Source of the DNA: Vulcanisaeta sp. JCM 14467
Lineage (GTDB): Archaea; Thermoproteota; Thermoprotei; Thermoproteales; Thermocladiaceae
Reading direction: 5' to 3'
Length of the DNA: 64,000 bases
Assembly: GCF_001316245.1 (NCBI RefSeq)
Contig: NZ_BBDM01000002.1
Location: forward strand, 230,439 to 294,438
The translations under genes were made by a program, and so were the position numbers. The stretch's first letter is position 1. The number at the start of each line of letters is the position of its first letter. Positions 51,644 to 61,209 of this stretch are shown here, in pieces. Under the pieces are notes generated by a model. That model was not told where the DNA came from, did no database searches, and was given only the letters and a program-made list of their open reading frames with translations.

Positions 51644-53520
51644 TTCACACCGGCAATCCTCATGTAGAGGATTAACGATAGGTCCATGACCACGTTATAC
51701 ATCAACGCCCAAGCAGGGCTGAGAATTGATGGAAAGCCAAGCGCCCACAACCCAGCATCAACCATGCCGAATATTACCCAACCTTCTGCGAGAAGGCTCG
51801 GTATGAAGAACCCTATATAATTAAGCAATTCCTTAATGTCAAACCAACCGCTCAATATTTGCTGGGCGCCAACTACTATGGAATTTATTATCCAACTGGT
51901 TGATGGCGTAAGGCCCAGTGGTACGTGGGCATACCAGGGATTACTGACAACACCCGTTACAAGTATTACCCCATTAATCGTGACAGTCCTATTGAGGTAA
52001 TTAATGCAGTTAAGGGCTACCTCCCCCTGGTTATACCCAATTGGTGCGGGTTCAGGCATTGTTATGTTTATTAAACTGCCGCTGCCCGTGATGGCCCTAC
52101 TTATGTTTATCTCCTGGTTCAGCTTCCCAATAAGCGCCTCCAATGCCTCCTCCTCACTCCCTATATTGACTTCCCTATACAGGTGCGATTGGGCGTAGTC
52201 GTAGGTACAGTAGGTGGTGTTACCCACACTGGATAGACTTAAGACCTCAGCCGACGAGGCGAAGTACCAAAGCACCGCGGACGCCGTACCTGGGTAGCAG
52301 ACCCTATGCACTATGTGCGTCCTTGGGCTTGTGTAATTAATGCAATACTCTGGTGGTACGTTGATTTCGAAGCTTATCATGACCGTATTATTGCCGTTCC
52401 TAACCGTGTAGTGGCTTGGCCCACTCACCCACTCCCAAGCCCCCGTATACATAGTCGTCCCATTCAGGGTCGCCGACACCACGTTGAAGGGTGGTGGGCC
52501 GAAGCTGATTATCTCGAGATAGGTGGCATTATCGTTATAGTTAGTTGTGGGACTGCAGGGTTCGGCTTTAACCTCACTACTATTGATGTATTTAATGACC
52601 ACACACTCGTAGCTTGGCCTTATCGAGAGCCATAGAAAGGTTACATTACTTATCCTGGGATAACCAAGAGCGTTAATGGGGGTAAGTGATGGGGTAAAGG
52701 CAACGAATGTACTCACTTGATGGAGTACCTGGTTAGGTGCGCCATTGGGTATGCCTTTAATTATTTCATAATTACTCTGGTACAAACCGCCACTTACTAG
52801 GTATGGGTACGGCCCATTTAACGCCAAGTAGCCCCAAAGGGTCGCGTTTGTGCTATGCTCCCTAAGCCAGCTCATTATTGCTATGGTGTTGTTTAACAGG
52901 CTCTCCTTGGCAATTATGCCAAGGCTATTCGCTGCCAATACCGTGATGAAGAGTATTGTGAGAGTCACGGTAAATATAGCCGTACCTCCATGCCGTGTCT
53001 TCTCAGGTATCATGAGGGCTACGGCTATACCCATAATTATTGGAGCCACGGCATACGAGAACCAGGCCAGGTAGGCTATGGTGTGGAGCACCGCAATCAT
53101 TACCTGCGCAACGTGCACGACAGTCAACGTGAGACCAAGCAGTGCGTCTTCCACGAATCCCATGTTCATGTCCAACAGAACAATCTGCACGGGTATTGCG
53201 GCACCGCCTGTCGCTATGGTCTCGGCTATCTGGAGTATCACCATCGCTGTGGCCATGCCCAGGCCAAACGCATTGGCTATTTGAAGGATCAGGGACCAAG
53301 TCCCTATCATGCCCTCAACATCCTCGTAGAGTTGGTAATACGTATACGAGCCTGGGGCTAAGTGGAAGAGAGATGGTAGGAAGTAGGCGATTATTAAGGC
53401 TAAGCCGATAAATAGTAACCTCCTAACCTCAATACCCCTCCTCAAAACCCCAAAGATTACGACTGATAGGCCCTCTATCAACAGTAAGTGATTTAGCAGC
53501 ACCTGTAATGCGGACCCCAC
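51448..53520 (-). CDS. Large polytopic membrane protein with Cys-rich outer domain (VirB6-like candidate)
   Basis: Up to 690 residues. N-terminal helices (about 5 to 7 in residues 1-215; MATAMVILQIAETIATGG, VVHVAQVMIAVLHTIAYLAW), then an external domain of about 340 residues rich in N-glycosylation sequons and Cys (YECVVIKYINSS; EYCINYTSP; TTYCTYDY), then C-terminal helices (NYIGFFIPSLLAEGWVIFGM; ALMYNVVMDLSLILYM). The size and layout recall extended VirB6/TraG-type channel proteins of conjugation systems, but sequence similarity cannot be proved by eye. The last 65 codons are doubtful because of the overlap. Confidence 0.6.
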   Translation of the reverse strand: MGSALQVLLNHLLLIEGLSVVIFGVLRRGIEVRRLLFIGLALIIAYFLPSLFHLAPGSYTYYQLYEDVEGMIGTWSLILQIANAFGLGMATAMVILQIAETIATGGAAIPVQIVLLDMNMGFVEDALLGLTLTVVHVAQVMIAVLHTIAYLAWFSYAVAPIIMGIAVALMIPEKTRHGGTAIFTVTLTILFITVLAANSLGIIAKESLLNNTIAIMSWLREHSTNATLWGYLALNGPYPYLVSGGLYQSNYEIIKGIPNGAPNQVLHQVSTFVAFTPSLTPINALGYPRISNVTFLWLSIRPSYECVVIKYINSSEVKAEPCSPTTNYNDNATYLEIISFGPPPFNVVSATLNGTTMYTGAWEWVSGPSHYTVRNGNNTVMISFEINVPPEYCINYTSPRTHIVHRVCYPGTASAVLWYFASSAEVLSLSSVGNTTYCTYDYAQSHLYREVNIGSEEEALEALIGKLNQEINISRAITGSGSLINITMPEPAPIGYNQGEVALNCINYLNRTVTINGVILVTGVVSNPWYAHVPLGLTPSTSWIINSIVVGAQQILSGWFDIKELLNYIGFFIPSLLAEGWVIFGMVDAGLWALGFPSILSPAWALMYNVVMDLSLILYMRIAGVNWMMRRIARRVSASLRMRLERYVKGLGKGLLGLPIGIEGSPGQLGHSHARMVRLLVQSHGLGGGW

Positions 53521-53599
53521 GTTAATAGCCGTGTAATGATGATAAAAGCATTACACGCCGACTGCACCAAACCTTTTTATCGAATACTAAGGCTTAAAC

Positions 53600-54094
53600 G
53601 TGCTGCTCAGGACTCACATAATCTTTAACGCAGGCCTAATGTCGATCATAGCCACCGCACTGACACATAGGCCACTAACATCAATAGCCTTTAGTCTCCT
53701 TACCTCAGTGCTCGGGAACATACTCATTGATGGGCTTGGTCATGAGGAAGTAATCCTAGGAAATAGGGTTCTGATTAGAAGAACACCCAGAACTCACACA
53801 CTGCCTAAGAGCATTGCCTGGGGTTTCCTGCCAGCTCCTCTATTGATTGCCCTGCTTAATCTAACTCATTCATTAACGCTACTCCATGCCTTAACCACCC
53901 TACTACCCATTGCCCTAATCAATGGACCAGCCCATATGTTGCTCGACTCCCTAACAGAACATGGAATTTACAGGAGGGTTGGCGGTAAGTGGGTCAGGTA
54001 CTCCATCGCCCACCTAAGGTCTAACAACCCGCTGATTAATACCGGCTTAACCATGCTCGGCATCCTCATGCTAACCGCCTCATTATCCCTTTAA
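53600..54094 (+). CDS. DUF1286/YdjM-like membrane protein
   Basis: 164 residues from GTG 53600, with about four membrane helices. Conserved polar residues THIIFNAG, NILIDGLGHEE, RRTPRTHTLPKSIAWG and LLDSLTEHGIY (His/Asp) match DUF1286, a family found in archaeal plasmids, viruses and genomes and related to YdjM-type metal-dependent membrane hydrolases. TATA-like acctttttatcg lies about 25 bases upstream. It overlaps the convergent VirB4-like gene by 29 bases. Confidence 0.75.
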   Translation: MLLRTHIIFNAGLMSIIATALTHRPLTSIAFSLLTSVLGNILIDGLGHEEVILGNRVLIRRTPRTHTLPKSIAWGFLPAPLLIALLNLTHSLTLLHALTTLLPIALINGPAHMLLDSLTEHGIYRRVGGKWVRYSIAHLRSNNPLINTGLTMLGILMLTASLSL

Positions 54095-55214
54095 GTGATG
54101 GCTCAAGCTCTATTGCACCAAGTCTCTTAATAGGCCCATTAATCACCAAGGCTTTCGTGGTTAAGCCCCTCATGTGTGGTGGTAGTGCCGTTGTTAGCCA
54201 CCTAACGTCCTCGCTAGTTAATTGCAGCTCCTGCGCAATAGCCTTGACATATGCGTCGTTACCGCCCAACACGATTATCAAGGGTATGTTCTGCAGAACA
54301 TCGTTGCTCACCCCAGTGAGTGTCTGTGTTATGAATACTGTGCCCAACCCAAATTTCCTAACGCCCCTAGCCAGTAGTTCGGCTAGCGGTGAATTCAACA
54401 CGTAGTACGCCTCATCAATCACAAGCAACTGCTGCAGTTGCTCCCCAATGTTCATGCTCATCACATGCGTGTACACGTGATCTGCCGTAACGCCCATTAG
54501 GAAGGACATCATGTCAGGACTCGACCTGACCAGGGAGAAGAGGAGCGCCTTATTATCCAACAACTCACTCACCGGCACAATCTCGGCATGCTCCAGATAC
54601 TCCAGGATTCTCTCAAACGTGAATGAAGCCGTTGGATCATCCACATAATCCACCAAGTATTTCATGGACCTAAAGAGGTCCTTGTAATACCCCTTATCAT
54701 ACAATTCCTTGAGGAATGGGAGGACGGCATCAGACCTAATGCCCAATATCGATAACTCACCCATAAGTCTCTTTATTCGTTCGTTCTTAGTCACCCCATT
54801 AAGCTCAAAGAAGTTAAAGAACCTCCTCCTTATGTCTATAGGTTCAATGTTCGGTATCCTTAAGTATTCGCCATGTGGGTCTATTATCATTACCCTAATT
54901 CCCGAGTTCATCAACCTATACAGTATTGTCGAGACAGTCCAAGTCTTCCCCATCCCAGTTGGTCCAACAATGAGCATATGCCCACTCGGCAGCGCATCCA
55001 AGTCAACCTCCAACTCATTACCCTCCCTATCCCTACCAAGTCTCACCCTGGCCCTTGAATGCTCAACAACCAACCTGCCTCCATGGAATATGGGGATTAT
55101 CGTAACATCACGGCTTAACTCATTAATCCTTGGGAACTCCCAGAGGTGCATTAGATCACCACTCCACCTCATGACCATATTAACATCGGCAAGCGGCCTA
55201 TCAGATGCTATCAT
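54066..55214 (-). CDS. VirB4/CedB-like HerA-family ATPase
   Basis: 382 residues. Walker A GPTGMGKTWT (84-93), MIIDPHGEYLRIP, Walker B QQLLVIDEAYYVL, and sensor TVFITQTLTGVSND. The domain order matches the ATPase domain of CedB/VirB4 and HerA. Its start (TAATG) overlaps the stop of the membrane partner at 55214, so together the two would form a CedB-like membrane ATPase as separate chains. Likely motor for DNA transfer across the membrane. Confidence 0.85.
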   Translation of the reverse strand: MIASDRPLADVNMVMRWSGDLMHLWEFPRINELSRDVTIIPIFHGGRLVVEHSRARVRLGRDREGNELEVDLDALPSGHMLIVGPTGMGKTWTVSTILYRLMNSGIRVMIIDPHGEYLRIPNIEPIDIRRRFFNFFELNGVTKNERIKRLMGELSILGIRSDAVLPFLKELYDKGYYKDLFRSMKYLVDYVDDPTASFTFERILEYLEHAEIVPVSELLDNKALLFSLVRSSPDMMSFLMGVTADHVYTHVMSMNIGEQLQQLLVIDEAYYVLNSPLAELLARGVRKFGLGTVFITQTLTGVSNDVLQNIPLIIVLGGNDAYVKAIAQELQLTSEDVRWLTTALPPHMRGLTTKALVINGPIKRLGAIELEPSLKGIMRRLA

Positions 55215-56122
55215 TACCTTGATGGGTATCTCGGCATTTTGGTCAAGCTATCCATGGCTATACGCCACTTACTCACAGCTGAAAGGGACTTACCCCTCTC
55301 CTGAACCACGAATTTATTATACTCCCTCGCAACTAATGCGTGAATCGTGGCCCTAAAGTCCGGGTTGCCGCTTATAATTAACGCATAATTACGGAGTACA
55401 TTCGCATTGGCAGACGCTATTGACCTCAAATCGCCATCAGAGGGCATTGTGAAAAGCTTTGCCGAGTTAACCAACCTCATCTTAAGGCCCTCAAGCGCCC
55501 CTCCCCTAATTACCGAGTAATTACCCAACTCCCTCACCGAGAAGTAGGCTAAACCAACCGCCGGGGCTAAGCCCCATGGGCCAAATACTGCTAGGAGCAT
55601 GAAGGATGCCAAGGCTAAGAAGATGATGAGCCTCACCTTACCAGGCTCAGTGGGAAAGCCAACTAATCTAGTTAGGTCTCCTCCCTCCAGGGGCCTTATG
55701 ATGAAGTACTGCATGAGCAAGCTCTCCCTATCCCTAAGCCACTCTGAGAATTCGCCGAGGTCACCCTCACCCTTAACAATCCTCGAGAGCCTTACGTATT
55801 TATCATTACCAATACGTATAAACGCAAACGCCTCATTTGATGAGAGGTTAAGTCGCTCAATGAACTCCTCATTTAAGTCCACATACTGCTCACCAGTCAT
55901 CCTAGAAATGTCATATAGCGGCTCCGCGGCGTAGAACCTATGCATTACCCTGTTCTTCTCATCATAAACGTAATTCTCGCCCAGGGCAAGCCTAGGCGCT
56001 AGGTTTGGATATAGGAGCCTTAGGGCAAGCCCTATGAGCCACTCCCTGAAGGATTTACTGAAGAGCAGGAGGAGCAGGGTTACGATTAATGGGTGATAAA
56101 TGGCTCCAAGTATTAATGCCAA
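55214..56122 (-). CDS. Membrane partner of the VirB4-like ATPase
   Basis: 302 residues. N-terminal membrane helix (LIVTLLLLLF), a soluble part, and a central pair of helices (VRLIIFLALASFMLLAVFGP; LAPAVGLAYFSV), then a cytoplasmic tail. CedB carries N-terminal membrane helices and a soluble domain before its ATPase domain; here that portion appears as its own gene joined by a one-base overlap. Other frames at the junction contain stops, so a split gene is more likely than a sequencing break. Confidence 0.6.
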   Translation of the reverse strand: MALILGAIYHPLIVTLLLLLFSKSFREWLIGLALRLLYPNLAPRLALGENYVYDEKNRVMHRFYAAEPLYDISRMTGEQYVDLNEEFIERLNLSSNEAFAFIRIGNDKYVRLSRIVKGEGDLGEFSEWLRDRESLLMQYFIIRPLEGGDLTRLVGFPTEPGKVRLIIFLALASFMLLAVFGPWGLAPAVGLAYFSVRELGNYSVIRGGALEGLKMRLVNSAKLFTMPSDGDLRSIASANANVLRNYALIISGNPDFRATIHALVAREYNKFVVQERGKSLSAVSKWRIAMDSLTKMPRYPSR

Positions 56123-56195
56123 GAGCAGCTGATAAATTGACTATGGTTTTGAAACTAACCATCAGTAGGTGACGGCATAACCACTTAAAAGGATA

Positions 56196-56711
56196 CTAAA
56201 TCCTCCTTGGAAGCCAGGAAAACCTAATCCCACGCCTCTTCTCGGTCCCCTCAATTATTACCTTAAGGTCATTCGGTGATAACCTAATGCCCTGAGAGAT
56301 CAATATGCTGGCTAGTTGGTTAAGGTCCACCTTACCAGTCTCTATGTACTCCTTGATCAGTCCATCATCATAGTAAATCGGGTTGTATTGACTAGCCAGA
56401 ATAATGACGACCTCTATGCTAAGTCCCCTTCCCTGCGCCTCCCTGAGGATCCTATCAATACTGGCCGGTGAGAAGTATAGGGCTAACCTCCTTAGGGCAT
56501 CGTAGCAGAACGGCCTAAGCCGCGGCGCGCACTTAGGCGCCCACCTCGCGGCAAACTTCTCCGCCTGCCTAATCCCGTAATCACGCACATCCCTAAGCCT
56601 TACCTCCTTAAACCGTCTCTCACCAACCTCCTGGTAAGCCCTCCAGAGCTTGTCAAGGAATTTCCTCGTGGATTTACTCGCCTCCTCTTCCTCAATCATT
56701 TTACCTATCAC
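56196..56711 (-). CDS. Uncharacterised soluble protein
   Basis: 171 residues. Basic helical N-terminal half with C-rich WAPKCAPRLRPFCYDAL (possible disulfide or metal site), then a region with helix-turn-helix-like spacing (DLNQLASILISQGIRLSPND). Overlaps the next gene upstream by 11 bases. Not recognised. Confidence 0.5.
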   Translation of the reverse strand: MIGKMIEEEEASKSTRKFLDKLWRAYQEVGERRFKEVRLRDVRDYGIRQAEKFAARWAPKCAPRLRPFCYDALRRLALYFSPASIDRILREAQGRGLSIEVVIILASQYNPIYYDDGLIKEYIETGKVDLNQLASILISQGIRLSPNDLKVIIEGTEKRRGIRFSWLPRRI

Positions 56712-57075
56712 CCTGCTGGCATGAACATGTTACTTCAGCCCATTTTCTAAAGGCCTCGGCAAACGTCGTTCCGAGCTTCTCAATAAGTACCGCCCAATCC
56801 TCGGGCTTTAACTGCCTCAGGGCCTCTGGGAAGCCCATGTTGTACATGAACACAGCCCTTTGAACGGCATTCCAACTCTTAACCTGGTTTATCATCCTCT
56901 CGAACTCAGCATACTCAGCCAGTACGATGGCGTACGGAGACTGCGGTTGCTCCTGGTACGGCGGTTGTTGCAGCGTTGACTGGTCGTTAATCTGCACGGA
57001 GGGTGTACTCTGCTCCTTCCCATCCTTACCCCTATTAAGTAGGTCCTCGAGGATGTTTATTGGGCCCCTAACCAT
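56701..57075 (-). CDS. Uncharacterised small protein beside ParA
   Basis: 124 residues: a Gln/Pro-rich linker (about 20-47; QSTLQQPPYQEQPQSPYA) then a compact helical domain (EFERMINQVKSWNAVQRAVF; QLKPEDWAVLIEKLGTTFAE) ending near two Cys. As the gene after the ParA-like ATPase it might be its partner (a ParB-like adaptor role), but no ParB motif is seen. Confidence 0.5.
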   Translation of the reverse strand: MVRGPINILEDLLNRGKDGKEQSTPSVQINDQSTLQQPPYQEQPQSPYAIVLAEYAEFERMINQVKSWNAVQRAVFMYNMGFPEALRQLKPEDWAVLIEKLGTTFAEAFRKWAEVTCSCQQGDR

Positions 57076-57117
57076 CGATAATATTAGGACGACCCATTTA
57101 AAAGGCTTGGAATGTAA

Positions 57118-57927
57118 TTAGCCTAGTATTGACCTTACCTGCCTAGTTATTGTCTTAACCACATTATCCACAGCCTTCCTAAACGCGCCCAGTTGACCCT
57201 TCGGCTCCAGGAGGATCGCCGGCTTAAGCTTAACCGCCGTTGCGAAGTGCACCTCGGGTACCATGGGCACGGTAATTACGGCACCACCATGTGCGTAATT
57301 CCTTATCCTAGCTTCCTGATTATCCACGCCAGGGAATGCCTTGTTAAGTATCACATTGACCACCTTCGAGACCTTAATTGCCAAAACCTTCACGTACTCA
57401 TCATCAATTTCCCTAAGCACATCCTCAACATCGCTTGAGTACTCCATGACCAAATTAATTATGTGCGACGCCACGAGGACGGGTATTAGGAGGTTCTGGG
57501 GCGGCTGCGCTGGTAAATCAACAAGTATCGCCCTCGCCCTGGTTCTCATCGCTATTGCACTAACCATGTAAAGCCACCTATCCAGAATCCTCCTCACACT
57601 TACGTCGGTATAAATTACCTGGTAGGACCTATAACGTCCAGGTGGTACCACGAACACGCTATTGGGCAGGTAAGCAGACCTCGCAATTATCTGGTCCACA
57701 TCGTTAACATCTCCCATTAGGAAGTCGGTGGCGCCGGGAATACTTGAATCAACACCAAGCAACCTGGAGGCCCTGTCCGTACTATCAACGCCTAAATCCA
57801 CCAACACAACCCTACCACCCAGCGACTGGGGGAGCGCCAACGCCGTATTAACGGCTAGGGTAGTCTTCCCAGTACCACCTCTAGTACCGCTGTAATAAGT
57901 CACCTGCACGAAGTTCGGTATAAGCAA
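57118..57927 (-). CDS. MinD/ParA-family ATPase
   Basis: 269 residues. Deviant Walker A GTRGGTGKTT (14-23) with the signature Lys replaced by Arg (K-G-G normally), LVDLGVDSTDRASRLLGV, and Walker B-like AILVDLPAQPP. The family drives plasmid partition or positions protein complexes. Several conjugation and pilus clusters contain such an ATPase. The R-for-K change at the signature position would affect dimer-dependent hydrolysis. Confidence 0.8.
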   Translation of the reverse strand: MLIPNFVQVTYYSGTRGGTGKTTLAVNTALALPQSLGGRVVLVDLGVDSTDRASRLLGVDSSIPGATDFLMGDVNDVDQIIARSAYLPNSVFVVPPGRYRSYQVIYTDVSVRRILDRWLYMVSAIAMRTRARAILVDLPAQPPQNLLIPVLVASHIINLVMEYSSDVEDVLREIDDEYVKVLAIKVSKVVNVILNKAFPGVDNQEARIRNYAHGGAVITVPMVPEVHFATAVKLKPAILLEPKGQLGAFRKAVDNVVKTITRQVRSILG

Positions 57928-58071
57928 GACCCATCACCAATTACTCACGCTCATCACTTTAAAAGCCTCATACGCGGTATCGTACTGTTAAACGTGATCA
58001 TTACGGGAAGATTATTTCAGACAGGAAAGCTGGAAGTTTTATTTTACAGTACTACGTTATTTTAATCAACG

Positions 58072-58539
58072 TTAGATGCCAAGACTACCGAGAACTGAGG
58101 AGAGGTCTTTACCCAATACAGTAAACATGGCGGCCAATATCTTGCCGGCCACCTCAGCCGCTGCCGTTGGGTTTGGCACCTGCCCAGACATTATTGGGAT
58201 TGAGAAGAATATTAGGAAGATTATTAGCCAAATAGCTATGGCCGCACCAACTATCTGTTTGAAGTGGTTTATGAGCTCTGTCAAGGCGCTTGTCCTACCC
58301 CAGGAAGTGGGGTGGACCATGTGCTCGATGAACCTGAGTATCACCATGAATATGGTAAATAGCAACGCCGCACCACCAATCGTTAACGCGGCTTGAAATC
58401 CGGGCACCAATATCATGTTATTTATGTCAGACATGGCCTCGTTCACAGCGTTCGTTATAGAGCTTGTACTTGTCTGAAGCATTACATGCAGTCCAACAGT
58501 GAGTAGTATGGAGGTACCCATCAATAGCCTTAGTAGCAT
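58072..58539 (-). CDS. Candidate VirB2/TedC-like pilin or small channel protein
   Basis: 155 residues. A hydrophobic N-terminal segment like a signal (LLRLLMGTSILLTVGLHVML), a first helix (FQAALTIGGAALLFTIFMVI), a charged loop (HPTSWGRTSALTELINHFK), a second helix (AAIAIWLIIFLIFFSIPIM), and an amphipathic C-terminal helix. Signal plus two helices around a polar loop is the layout of VirB2-type mating pilins, though it is longer than most. It sits next to the VirB6/CedA-like gene. By-eye evidence is layout only. Confidence 0.45.
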   Translation of the reverse strand: MLLRLLMGTSILLTVGLHVMLQTSTSSITNAVNEAMSDINNMILVPGFQAALTIGGAALLFTIFMVILRFIEHMVHPTSWGRTSALTELINHFKQIVGAAIAIWLIIFLIFFSIPIMSGQVPNPTAAAEVAGKILAAMFTVLGKDLSSVLGSLGI

Positions 58540-58559
58540 GAATTAAAAGGCTTGCGGGG

Positions 58560-59407
58560 CTAGATGGGTATTATATCCAGTACCTCCTCATTAAACACCC
58601 TATAGAGACCGTATGAAGCGGCAAGGTGAGGCTAGGGCTATATCGAGGGTCACATCATACGTCTGCATCACCATTGCATAAGGGTATCCGCTGGTAATAA
58701 TGAGTTGAGGATTAAGTACGCTGAGTTGATGTATTGGTCTCCTAAGCACGGCCACCGTGTATGCAGTCAGGAGTGGCGCTGCTATGCTAATCACGGTTAG
58801 GAAAACGACTATAAACGCCCCAACGCTCCTAGTCTGCTTAATAATCATCAGCCCAATCCCCAGCGGCAACGCCCACCAAACATTATACGCCACAAGACTT
58901 AATGCGTACAGAAAGCCCAGATTCACCAGCGTATAGGTAACCATGGTCTGTAAATACCAAGTCGCCTGCTGCGCATACCAGCAACGGGGCTGTCCAGGGA
59001 ATTGATGATAGGGATATTACAGTTGCCCAGAATGAGGAATAGAATCCAGCTAATTTATAGAAGTAATGCTCGGCCTCCATATAGCTCCATTGAAGGAGTG
59101 CCGTGGAGTTGCTCGTTGGAGGTAGATTGGCGGCCAGCGTGGAGTTCCCCACAGGTATCGCCGAGGCTATGTCGTGGGTTATTGTGGGGAGTATCGGGTT
59201 CACTATGAGGAGTGCGTAGAGGGCGCCCAGGGTCACAGCGCCTATCAACACGTCCGTAAGCTCATCCATACCCTCACGCCTTATCTCAGGGGTGGGCCCA
59301 TAGGCGTATTTCAAGTAACCGTGCACAGCAATTAAGGCGGCGCTTCCACCGAAGAAGGACAGTCCCAACACACCCGGCAGGCTAAGTGAGGGTAGTGAGA
59401 CGCTCAC
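58560..59407 (-). CDS. Polytopic membrane protein, CedA/VirB6-like candidate (frame-broken)
   Basis: Two main pieces (break near 58960) and a short third one (break near 58625; ASYGLYRVFNEEVLDI to TAG 58560) give about 285 residues with about six membrane helices (VLGLSFFGGSAALIAVHGYL; VLIGAVTLGALYALLIV; LGFLYALSLVAYNVWWALPL; GAFIVVFLTVISIAAPLL). Loop lengths and size resemble CedA/VirB6, the membrane channel of DNA-transfer systems, and the neighbours (pilin candidate, ParA, VirB4) agree. Similarity is not proved. Confidence 0.55.
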
Positions 59408-59416
59408 GATAAATCT

Positions 59417-60928
59417 TTAGACGCCACCTTTTAAGACTTGGGAAACCTCAGCTATATCATCCGCACTCGGCAACCTACTGCAGTCCACACCCGTACCAAA
59501 ACCCCTTGACCTAAGGGCCTCCCTGATGGGCGCATCCAAGCCCTCATAAACCCTCACTATCAGTTTATTCACCTCATCACACATGGCCGCCAAGTCGCCC
59601 CTCCTATAGGCTGTGTACACATTACCCAGAGCCCTCACCAACCCCCTATCTACCATAACCGAGTCTCCCTCCACCATTACTAATCCCTCGAGCAACTCGG
59701 CAAGCTCGCCGTAACCAAGCTCACGGGCATACAGGATGAGTAAGTTAATCACGGCGGCGAACTTACCGACCTTATCGGTGGCCTTAGCCAAGGACCTAAG
59801 CAGCCTACAATCATCCTTAACGCATGGGATCCTAACTAGGAACTCCCTATCACCCTCAACCTCATTAGGCCCGCCAGACTGCTCAACCTCTACGATTGTC
59901 GAGGTTGCCTGCGTGGACGCTGCCTGAGCCAACCGCTGGTCCTGCGCGCTTTCGGTGATACCCGACGTTACCTCCTCAATATACTCAATGGCCCTGTCGA
60001 AGAAGCCCTCGTTAATTAAGTCCTCCACTTTAGCGACGATGCCCCTCGCCTCCTCACCCCTACCCTCCCTGACCAAGGTGTTTACGACCTTAGCCAAGCC
60101 CTCCAACTTACTGCCACTAATTATGGTTAAGGGCCTCAGATCGTTCATACTCATGTTAAGGGCCCTGGAAATACTTGTCAAGGCGAAACTAGCCTTAACA
60201 CCAAGCCTATCCTGGGGCTTCCCAACCGACTCCATCGTCTCCAACACGTCATTAGACACGCCAACTAACCTCCTAAGCTCACTCACGAACTCCTCATTAA
60301 CTATGGACTGAAGGTACCTGTAAATCGTCTTCTCACTAAGGTCGATTATCTCAGTCAATTCCCTAACCACATCGGCTATATCCACCCTCCTCTCCAACCT
60401 ATCAATGAACCTAATAGCCTCATCCTTAGATTCCCCCGCTAACTCAACGACCTTATACCTGAGGAAGTCCTCTATGAAGCTCATATTAACCTCACTACTC
60501 CTCCTACCAATATAGACGATACACAGCAATGCCGCCAACGCCTTAGCTAGGTAAGTCCTCACCCCAAAGTCCCCGAGGTCCCAAACCTCAGCACTAACCC
60601 TCCTCAAAACATCACCCTCATAATGATTACGCATGGCCAAGGCAGCCTCAATTAGGCAGGTGGGTGCAAATATAACCGGCTTACCCGCGACTGTACCGAC
60701 AAGCACGGGCATTAGGAGGCGCTCACCCGACTCCGCCACATCCTCTATGTGCTTCATAGCCACTGCACGCTCCTCATGCGTGTGGCTACAGGGGCAGGGG
60801 TGCCAACTCGGTATGGCATAACTAGCGATAATATCCACCAACCTCAAGGCGCGCCTCCTCTGCACCGAAACACCAAGTCTCCCTATCGCCTGGGCAACCT
60901 GAGCAGCATCATTAACCATACAGTACAA
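59417..60928 (-). CDS. Large soluble protein with CPCSH motif
   Basis: 503 residues. Near the N-terminus WHPCPCSHTHEERA (about 43-56) could bind a metal; otherwise helical and acidic (IVAKVEDLINEGFFDRAIEY; ELGYGELAELLEGLVM). A low-complexity linker (AQAASTQATSTIVEVEQ) near 330 divides two parts. No family recognised. Its long leader holds three palindromes (61036-61130). It could be the element's replication or transfer-initiation protein, but no catalytic motif supports that. Confidence 0.55.
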   Translation of the reverse strand: MYCMVNDAAQVAQAIGRLGVSVQRRRALRLVDIIASYAIPSWHPCPCSHTHEERAVAMKHIEDVAESGERLLMPVLVGTVAGKPVIFAPTCLIEAALAMRNHYEGDVLRRVSAEVWDLGDFGVRTYLAKALAALLCIVYIGRRSSEVNMSFIEDFLRYKVVELAGESKDEAIRFIDRLERRVDIADVVRELTEIIDLSEKTIYRYLQSIVNEEFVSELRRLVGVSNDVLETMESVGKPQDRLGVKASFALTSISRALNMSMNDLRPLTIISGSKLEGLAKVVNTLVREGRGEEARGIVAKVEDLINEGFFDRAIEYIEEVTSGITESAQDQRLAQAASTQATSTIVEVEQSGGPNEVEGDREFLVRIPCVKDDCRLLRSLAKATDKVGKFAAVINLLILYARELGYGELAELLEGLVMVEGDSVMVDRGLVRALGNVYTAYRRGDLAAMCDEVNKLIVRVYEGLDAPIREALRSRGFGTGVDCSRLPSADDIAEVSQVLKGGV

Positions 60929-61035
60929 CTAGCGCCTCCCCTTTAAAAGCTGTTTTTCTTTTAGAAAAAACTTTATGCAAAATCCTTTGATAATATGCAA
61001 AACTTATTTTTACTTAGAACAATATACCCAGGATC

Positions 61036-61130
61036 ACCGTAGTTCCGTACTACGTTCGTACTACGGTCTCCCCGGGAGACCGTACCACGTTCGAGGATTC
61101 GCAACACGAATCCCCGCACCACGAACGTGG
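61036..61130. repeat. Three adjacent palindromes in a 281-bp gap
   Basis: First: ACCGTAGT (61036-61043) with ACTACGGT (61060-61067), containing two direct copies of CGTACTACG. Second: a perfect 23-base palindrome 61062-61084 centred on 61073. Third: CCACGTTCG (61085-61093) with CGAACGTGG (61122-61130), nested around GGATTCG/CGAATCC (61095-61101, 61107-61113). No gene lies in 60929-61209. Could be a replication or transfer origin, or a structured leader. Confidence 0.8.
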
Positions 61131-61209
61131 ATTCCCACAAACCCTCACGTTGCATTATCGTAGTCTTATCTTATGATTTATTGAGATATAAGTATAATTA
61201 TCCTTATCT

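Noticed and set aside
61065..61113. tRNA-like TTCGA and paired arms in the palindrome cluster
   Set aside because: No cloverleaf with acceptor and anticodon arms of the right lengths could be drawn; the pairing is simple nested palindromes.
61036..61130. CRISPR-like array
   Set aside because: The repeats are palindromes without regularly spaced unique spacers, and no cas genes are present.
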